Shown: one piece after another, positions 59,930-64,000 of the stretch
How positions within the stretch are numbered: position 1 is the stretch's first letter
How the letters are laid out: each line of letters begins with the position of its first letter
Origin: Dyadobacter sp. SG02
GTDB taxonomy: Bacteria; Bacteroidota; Bacteroidia; Cytophagales; Spirosomataceae
NCBI RefSeq assembly: GCF_900109045.1
Contig: NZ_FNYL01000007.1
Location: 186,001 to 250,000, forward strand
Length of the DNA stretch: 64,000 bases
Direction: 5' to 3'
The notes under the pieces: model-generated
What the model saw: only the letters and a program-made list of their open reading frames with translations
Database searches by the model: none
What the model was told of the DNA's origin: nothing
Made by a program: the position numbers and the translations under genes

Positions 59930-62251
59930 TCAAATGCCGTTCAGCTCGGATTCGGTGAATGCTTTTTCGCGACCGGTGAGCTTGGTGCGAACTTTGGTTA
60001 CTTCTTCGGTGGTAACCTTGTCGGCATTGTTGCGCCACGAGCGGCGGATGAAGCTTAATAGCTGGGCAATGTCTTCGTTGGGCATGTCCTTGTCGTAGCC
60101 TATGCCGGGCATATCGCCGCTTACTTCGGGCGTCTGGTACACGTGGCCGTTCACTTTTACCGGGCCCGTCAGGCCGAAAAGGACAATGGAGATGAGTTTA
60201 TCCTTGTTGCCGGTCACCCATTCCGACTGGTTCAACGGCGGTGCGAGCGATTTCACGCCGCCGCCATCGGCACCGTGGCAGGTTTGGCATATGGAGGTGA
60301 ACAATGCTTCGCCCTTAGGAAATTCTTTTTTCAGCATTTCGGGGTTGCGGTTGCCTTGCGCGCTGCGGACAGCCGTTACCACACGGGTCAATTGCTTGTT
60401 GAGCAATGCATTTTGATCGGATACCGACGCCGAAATAGCGCCCTGGAATGCTTCTTCCTGATCCTGCAAGTTGCTGATAATGGCGTCGGATACGTAGCGA
60501 TTGTTCGGATATTTGGCAGCGAGCTTGTTCAGCAGGCCGCGGGATGCGTTCTGGTCGAATTTCTCGATGCTTTTGGCAAGGAGGGCAATGTAAGGTGCCG
60601 CCAGGGTGTCGCCGGAATCGACGATGCCGTCGAATGCCGTGGCAAACTGCTGGTAGGACGTCGGAGTGATCACAGCAGTCGATGCGTAAAGCCCTTGTGC
60701 ACGGAAAGTCCAGGCGGACTGGCGAATCCAGCTCAGCGCTTCCTCCGGTTTCAAAGCGTTCAAACCTTCGAGCGTCCACAATGCGTGGATGGCCAGCAAT
60801 GGGTCGGCGGTTTGTTTAACAGCTTCCCGAAGCGCGGGCACGGTCTGGTTGTATTTACCGTCGATCAGTTTTTGCTGCGCGCGGTCGCGTACCCAGCCGT
60901 TCGGGTGGCCGAGCAGCTTCACCAGTTCCTGTGCGCCGTCCGGAATTGTTACCGGCCTGGGTTGCGAGCCTTTGGGAACGATCTTGTAAATGCGGCCCGC
61001 CGACAGTGGCTGGGTAAGGGCGCGTTTGCCGATCTGGTCTTTCAGGTAGGGTGTCAGGTAGGTTTTGTGCTGGATAATGCCGCGGTACATGTCGAGCACG
61101 AACATGCTGCCGTCGGGGGCATTGTAAAGGCTTACCGGACGGAAGCGCTCGTCGGTGCTGGCGAGGAACTCCTTGCCTTTGTAAGCGATATCGCCTTTGA
61201 CCACATAGCCTTTTTCATTCAGGAAATCGCGTTTGATGAGGTTAGCGGAAGGTTCCGGCACGAATGCATTGAATTCGTAACTCTTGCCGAACAGATCACC
61301 CCGGTAGATCACCGGCCCCGCAGCTGCTGTAAATTCGTTCAGGCGGAGGCTGTCGTCGAGGACATTCTTCATATAGCCGCGGTTCACGCCCGGTGTGGGG
61401 TGGAGCGGGTACACTTTGTTGTTCGCCACCGACTTTTCATTGTAGCCTGCCACACCTCGCTGGTTTTTGTTCCACGCGCCGAGGCCGGCCGGGAAGTAAT
61501 CGCCGAGCAGGTTCTGGGAATTGTTGTTGTAATAAAGCCGGCCGTAGTTGTCCTGGCAAATGCCCCATTGACCACGGAAATGCGTATGTTCGATCACCCA
61601 TTTGCCCCCTATATGCCGGTAGCGTTTGTCGGATTTGGCATTGTAAATCCAGTTGTCCATTGCGCGGAGGAGGCCGTTTGGCTGGTGCTCCACGTTGCCG
61701 CCCTCGGTGTATTTAGGGTCTACAAGCGTTTTTTTAACGACCTGGTCGTTTTTCAGTTCATAAAACCAAAGATTGGTCGGCTCGGCTACGAGGATGCCGT
61801 TCTCAATCAGGCATATCGCGCGTGGGAGCACGAGCGAGTCGATCACCACTTTGCGGTCGTCGTACACGCCGTCCTTGTTCTTGTCGTCGAGGATCACGAT
61901 GTTACCGTTGCGGATATCCTCGCCGGTACCGATGGTGTCGGGCATGTAACCAACCATTTCCACGACCCACATTCGGGCTTTGTCGTCGAACTGCATGGCC
62001 ACAGGCGCGCTTACAAGCGGCTCGGAAGCAACGAGTTTGACTTCAAAACCATCCTCGATCACCATTTTGCCGATGGTTTCGGATGCGGGTATGAAAGGCG
62101 ACTTTCCGGGTGTCTGGGCGGGTTTTTCTTCTTTCGCAACGGTGGTAGCAGCGGAAGAGGCGGTTTGCTGGGTGGTTTGTTTGTTGGTTTTACAATATAC
62201 CAACAGAGTCGAAACCGCCAGAATCAATAGGGGATAACGGTACTTCTTCAT
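59930..62251 (-). CDS. PVC-type membrane-bound dehydrogenase lipoprotein with cytochrome c domain
   Basis: A 773-aa lipoprotein (signal LILAVSTLLVYCKTN, Cys near residue 20). An N-terminal beta-propeller dehydrogenase-like domain spans about 55-430 (KLVASEPLVSAPVAMQFDDK, RMWVVEMVGYMPDT, DRFRPVSLYNAPDGSMFVLD-type blade ends in pieces). HEAT-like helices follow (about 450-620), then a C-terminal cytochrome c with one CxxCH (SICQTCHGADGGG, about 680) and distal Met in GDMPGIGYDKDMPN. Similar proteins oxidise sugars or alcohols at the membrane; the substrate is unknown. It is probably functionally tied to the MFS transporter at 62308, which ends 56 bp upstream on the same strand. Confidence 0.85.
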   Translation of the reverse strand: MKKYRYPLLILAVSTLLVYCKTNKQTTQQTASSAATTVAKEEKPAQTPGKSPFIPASETIGKMVIEDGFEVKLVASEPLVSAPVAMQFDDKARMWVVEMVGYMPDTIGTGEDIRNGNIVILDDKNKDGVYDDRKVVIDSLVLPRAICLIENGILVAEPTNLWFYELKNDQVVKKTLVDPKYTEGGNVEHQPNGLLRAMDNWIYNAKSDKRYRHIGGKWVIEHTHFRGQWGICQDNYGRLYYNNNSQNLLGDYFPAGLGAWNKNQRGVAGYNEKSVANNKVYPLHPTPGVNRGYMKNVLDDSLRLNEFTAAAGPVIYRGDLFGKSYEFNAFVPEPSANLIKRDFLNEKGYVVKGDIAYKGKEFLASTDERFRPVSLYNAPDGSMFVLDMYRGIIQHKTYLTPYLKDQIGKRALTQPLSAGRIYKIVPKGSQPRPVTIPDGAQELVKLLGHPNGWVRDRAQQKLIDGKYNQTVPALREAVKQTADPLLAIHALWTLEGLNALKPEEALSWIRQSAWTFRAQGLYASTAVITPTSYQQFATAFDGIVDSGDTLAAPYIALLAKSIEKFDQNASRGLLNKLAAKYPNNRYVSDAIISNLQDQEEAFQGAISASVSDQNALLNKQLTRVVTAVRSAQGNRNPEMLKKEFPKGEALFTSICQTCHGADGGGVKSLAPPLNQSEWVTGNKDKLISIVLFGLTGPVKVNGHVYQTPEVSGDMPGIGYDKDMPNEDIAQLLSFIRRSWRNNADKVTTEEVTKVRTKLTGREKAFTESELNGI

Positions 62252-62307
62252 CAGAATGCTATGCTAGCAAATTAACAGCTATGGTAATTTTTGGGTCAAT
62301 CAGTTGT

Positions 62308-63600
62308 TTATAACGATTCCTCCACCGGTTTCATGCGGCTGGTCAGGAAATGAATGGCGAGCCAGGCGACAATGTAGGCCAGCCCGCACACAATGAACAG
62401 GATGTTGTAGCCCGCGCCGATGTTGCCGATTCCCTTGTAATGGTCGAGCAATGCGCCCACGAGCAACGGGAAGAATGTCGAACCCAGTGAACCGGCCATA
62501 CCGCCGATGCCTACGACCGAGCTAACGGCGCGTTTCGGGAAAATGTCGGAGACGATCGTGAAAATATTCGCGCTCCAAGCCTGGTGCGCCGCCGTGGCAA
62601 TGGCGATAATGCCTACGACCGTCCAGATATCCGTTGCGAATTGGGCAAGAATGATCGGCATGACGGCGAATGCCATCACGAGCAAGGTGGTTTTACGCGC
62701 CCGGAGCGGCGCCCAGCCTTTTTTGATCAGATAAGATGACAAATAACCGCCGCCAATGCTGCCGAATGTGGTCGCCGTGTAAACGATGGCCAAATGCATG
62801 CTGGGTTTTTTAAGATCGAGTGCGAATGTGGTAGCAAAATAGGAAGGCAGCCAGAACAGGAAGAACCACCACACGGGGTCGGTGAGGAATTTACCTATAA
62901 TGAATACCCATGTTTGCGGCAAGCTGACGAGCTTGGTCCAGTGGATGGTTTTCTGGTTCTCTCCATCGCCGGCTTCGTTGTCGCTGTGGATGAATGCATA
63001 TTCTTCCGGGCCTACTTTCTTATGGCGTGAAGGGATTTCGTACATCAACCACCAGAATATCAGCCAGATAAAACCAATTGCGCCAGTGATCAGAAAAGCG
63101 CCCTGCCAGCTGTAAGTAGCTAAAAGCCAAGGCACCAGAATAGGCGCGGCTACGGCACCGATGCTGGTACCGGAGTTGAAAATACCCGTTGCGAGCGCGC
63201 GTTCGCGTTTGGGAAACCATTCGGCTGTCGCTTTGACCGCCGCAGGAAAGTTACCAGCCTCGCCAAGCCCCAATACCGCGCGGACGGCACCGAAGCCGAA
63301 AGTACTTTTGACAAACGCATGCGCCACAGCGGCAATACTCCATATGATAATAGAAATGGCATAACCCAATTTCGAACCGATCTTGTCGATTATATTACCG
63401 AAGACGATGTAACCCGCCGCATAGCAGCCCGCGAAAACCATTACGATGTTCGCATAGTCGGTTTCAGTCCAGTTGAATTCTGTTTCGAGGGTGGGTTTTA
63501 GTAATCCAAGAATCTGTCTGTCGATGTAGTTGATGGTGGTTGCAAAGAAGAGTAATGCGCAAATAACCCAGCGATAGTTGCCAATATTGGTTTGTTTCAT
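62308..63600 (-). CDS. MFS transporter, ExuT/GudP (hexuronate/sugar acid) type
   Basis: A 430-aa twelve-span permease. Typical ExuT/anion:cation symporter features: TTINYIDRQILGLLKPTLET at TM1-2, GLGEAGNFPAAVKATAEWFP (about 110-130) and GIFNSGTSIGAVAAP. In the C-terminal half SSVVGIGGMAGSLGSTFFPL completes the pattern. Likely H+ symport of hexuronates, aldonates or similar sugar acids. It is the upstream gene of the heme dehydrogenase lipoprotein, consistent with import and oxidation of the same class of substrates. Confidence 0.88.
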   Translation of the reverse strand: MKQTNIGNYRWVICALLFFATTINYIDRQILGLLKPTLETEFNWTETDYANIVMVFAGCYAAGYIVFGNIIDKIGSKLGYAISIIIWSIAAVAHAFVKSTFGFGAVRAVLGLGEAGNFPAAVKATAEWFPKRERALATGIFNSGTSIGAVAAPILVPWLLATYSWQGAFLITGAIGFIWLIFWWLMYEIPSRHKKVGPEEYAFIHSDNEAGDGENQKTIHWTKLVSLPQTWVFIIGKFLTDPVWWFFLFWLPSYFATTFALDLKKPSMHLAIVYTATTFGSIGGGYLSSYLIKKGWAPLRARKTTLLVMAFAVMPIILAQFATDIWTVVGIIAIATAAHQAWSANIFTIVSDIFPKRAVSSVVGIGGMAGSLGSTFFPLLVGALLDHYKGIGNIGAGYNILFIVCGLAYIVAWLAIHFLTSRMKPVEESL

Positions 63601-63722
63601 GATGGGGAAAAACTGATTTCTTGGATTCAGGAATTGATAAAAATACGTCTGTCTTGGGGATAAGACTGCATTTTACCCATTCTACCCCTTAATGTATTTG
63701 CAAAAGACTTGAACAAAAAGGA

Positions 63723-63749
63723 ATCCCGCACCGGGTTAAGGCGCGGGAT
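63723..63749 (-). terminator. Terminator after surE
   Basis: ATCCCGC (63723-63729) pairs with GCGGGAT (63743-63749). On the minus strand it is followed by TTCCTTTTTGTTC. It lies about 80 bp past the surE stop. The gap 63601-63830 has no other feature. Confidence 0.55.
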
Positions 63750-63830
63750 CGGGGGTAATAGAAGGAACGTATCGTAAATAATTTTAAAACACACTATCAC
63801 TTTTAAAAGGCACAGCGTCGTCGCATTTAC

Positions 63831-64000
63831 TTATGTAATAGGATACGCCAGCTGCGCTTTTACCAGTTCGGCTTCGTTGGTGAGGTCTAGGCGGAGGGGC
63901 GTGATGGAGACGAAATGGTTTTCAATGGCCCAGCGGTCGGTACCTTCCTCGGCGGGTTCCAGGGGTACCACGGTAAACCAGTAGTGCTTCCGGCCCATCG
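63831..64000 (-). CDS. surE: 5'/3'-nucleotidase SurE, C-terminal part
   Basis: The last 55 residues of a reading frame that continues past the window edge. GRKHYWFTVVPLEPAEEGTD, then RWAIENHFVSITPLRLDLTN, match the conserved end of SurE, an acid-type phosphatase of nucleoside 5'- and 3'-monophosphates. The catalytic N-terminus is outside the window. Confidence 0.85.
   Translation of the reverse strand, partial: MGRKHYWFTVVPLEPAEEGTDRWAIENHFVSITPLRLDLTNEAELVKAQLAYPIT

Noticed and set aside
60143..62230. A 695-codon open frame antisense to the heme dehydrogenase lipoprotein gene
   Set aside because: It mirrors a well-supported protein on the other strand codon for codon, has no signal or domain pattern and is rich in residues produced by reverse-complement of GC-biased codons.

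Overview
The window reads as chromosomal DNA from a Bacteroidota bacterium of the order Cytophagales, most likely Dyadobacter or a close relative. The clues are a SusC/SusD pair with a beta-propeller regulator, secreted proteins ending in type IX secretion (T9SS) sorting domains, DUF4199 and DUF983 proteins, AraC and LuxR-type regulators, large hybrid histidine kinases, a sigma-54 response regulator and very few Shine-Dalgarno sequences. The genus is inference; no rRNA or tRNA gene was seen.

Layout. 1-8180: a polysaccharide or glycoconjugate uptake locus (truncated secreted protein, membrane-spanning regulator, susD, susC), with a short motif shared by the regulator leader and the susC upstream region. 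8182-11797: ligD and a DUF72 gene, separated by an octamer microsatellite in front of ligD. 11915-15754: a small acidic protein, then a tight operon of a cyclic-nucleotide-domain histidine kinase, a receiver/thioredoxin-reductase-like fusion without the redox CxxC, and a UBP-type zinc finger protein. This is the most intriguing unit here. 15777-20222: AraC regulator, short-chain dehydrogenase, YceI lipoprotein, single-domain response regulator and NtrC-type regulator. 20393-27703: a Kdp potassium pump operon (a 27-aa membrane microprotein, kdpF, kdpA, kdpB, kdpC) interrupted between kdpB and kdpC by an antisense toxin-antitoxin pair, followed by a small unknown gene and a HAMP-PAS histidine kinase.

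27710-38880: CocE-type hydrolase, small lipoprotein, membrane-anchored LuxR protein, a 10-bp-period repeat array, DUF4199 protein, a T9SS-exported repeat protein, a T9SS-exported acid phosphatase overlapping a di-heme peroxidase gene, and an AraC regulator. 38886-46332: DUF983 protein and a CheB-CheR-response regulator-hybrid kinase-hybrid kinase cluster with no chemoreceptor. 46741-53236: glgX-treZ (glycogen/maltodextrin to trehalose), a lipoprotein, a sugar-isomerase-family protein and a 55-aa hydrophilic protein. 53338-56116: an RNA methyltransferase and a TetR-controlled flavoprotein whose two promoters carry the same palindromic operator. 56333-57592: an apparently acquired DUF3396-type (type VI immunity family) gene and a coding remnant. 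57574-64000: a second T9SS repeat protein, a heme-containing membrane-bound dehydrogenase-like lipoprotein, an ExuT-like MFS transporter and the 3' end of surE.

Genes are close-packed, with several 1-19 bp overlaps. The unexplained DNA is concentrated in four places: the susC upstream region, the ligD promoter microsatellite, the 10-bp array at 30718-30905 and the 56160-57592 island. Several start codons given here lie downstream of the longest possible open frame; the reasons are in each entry.
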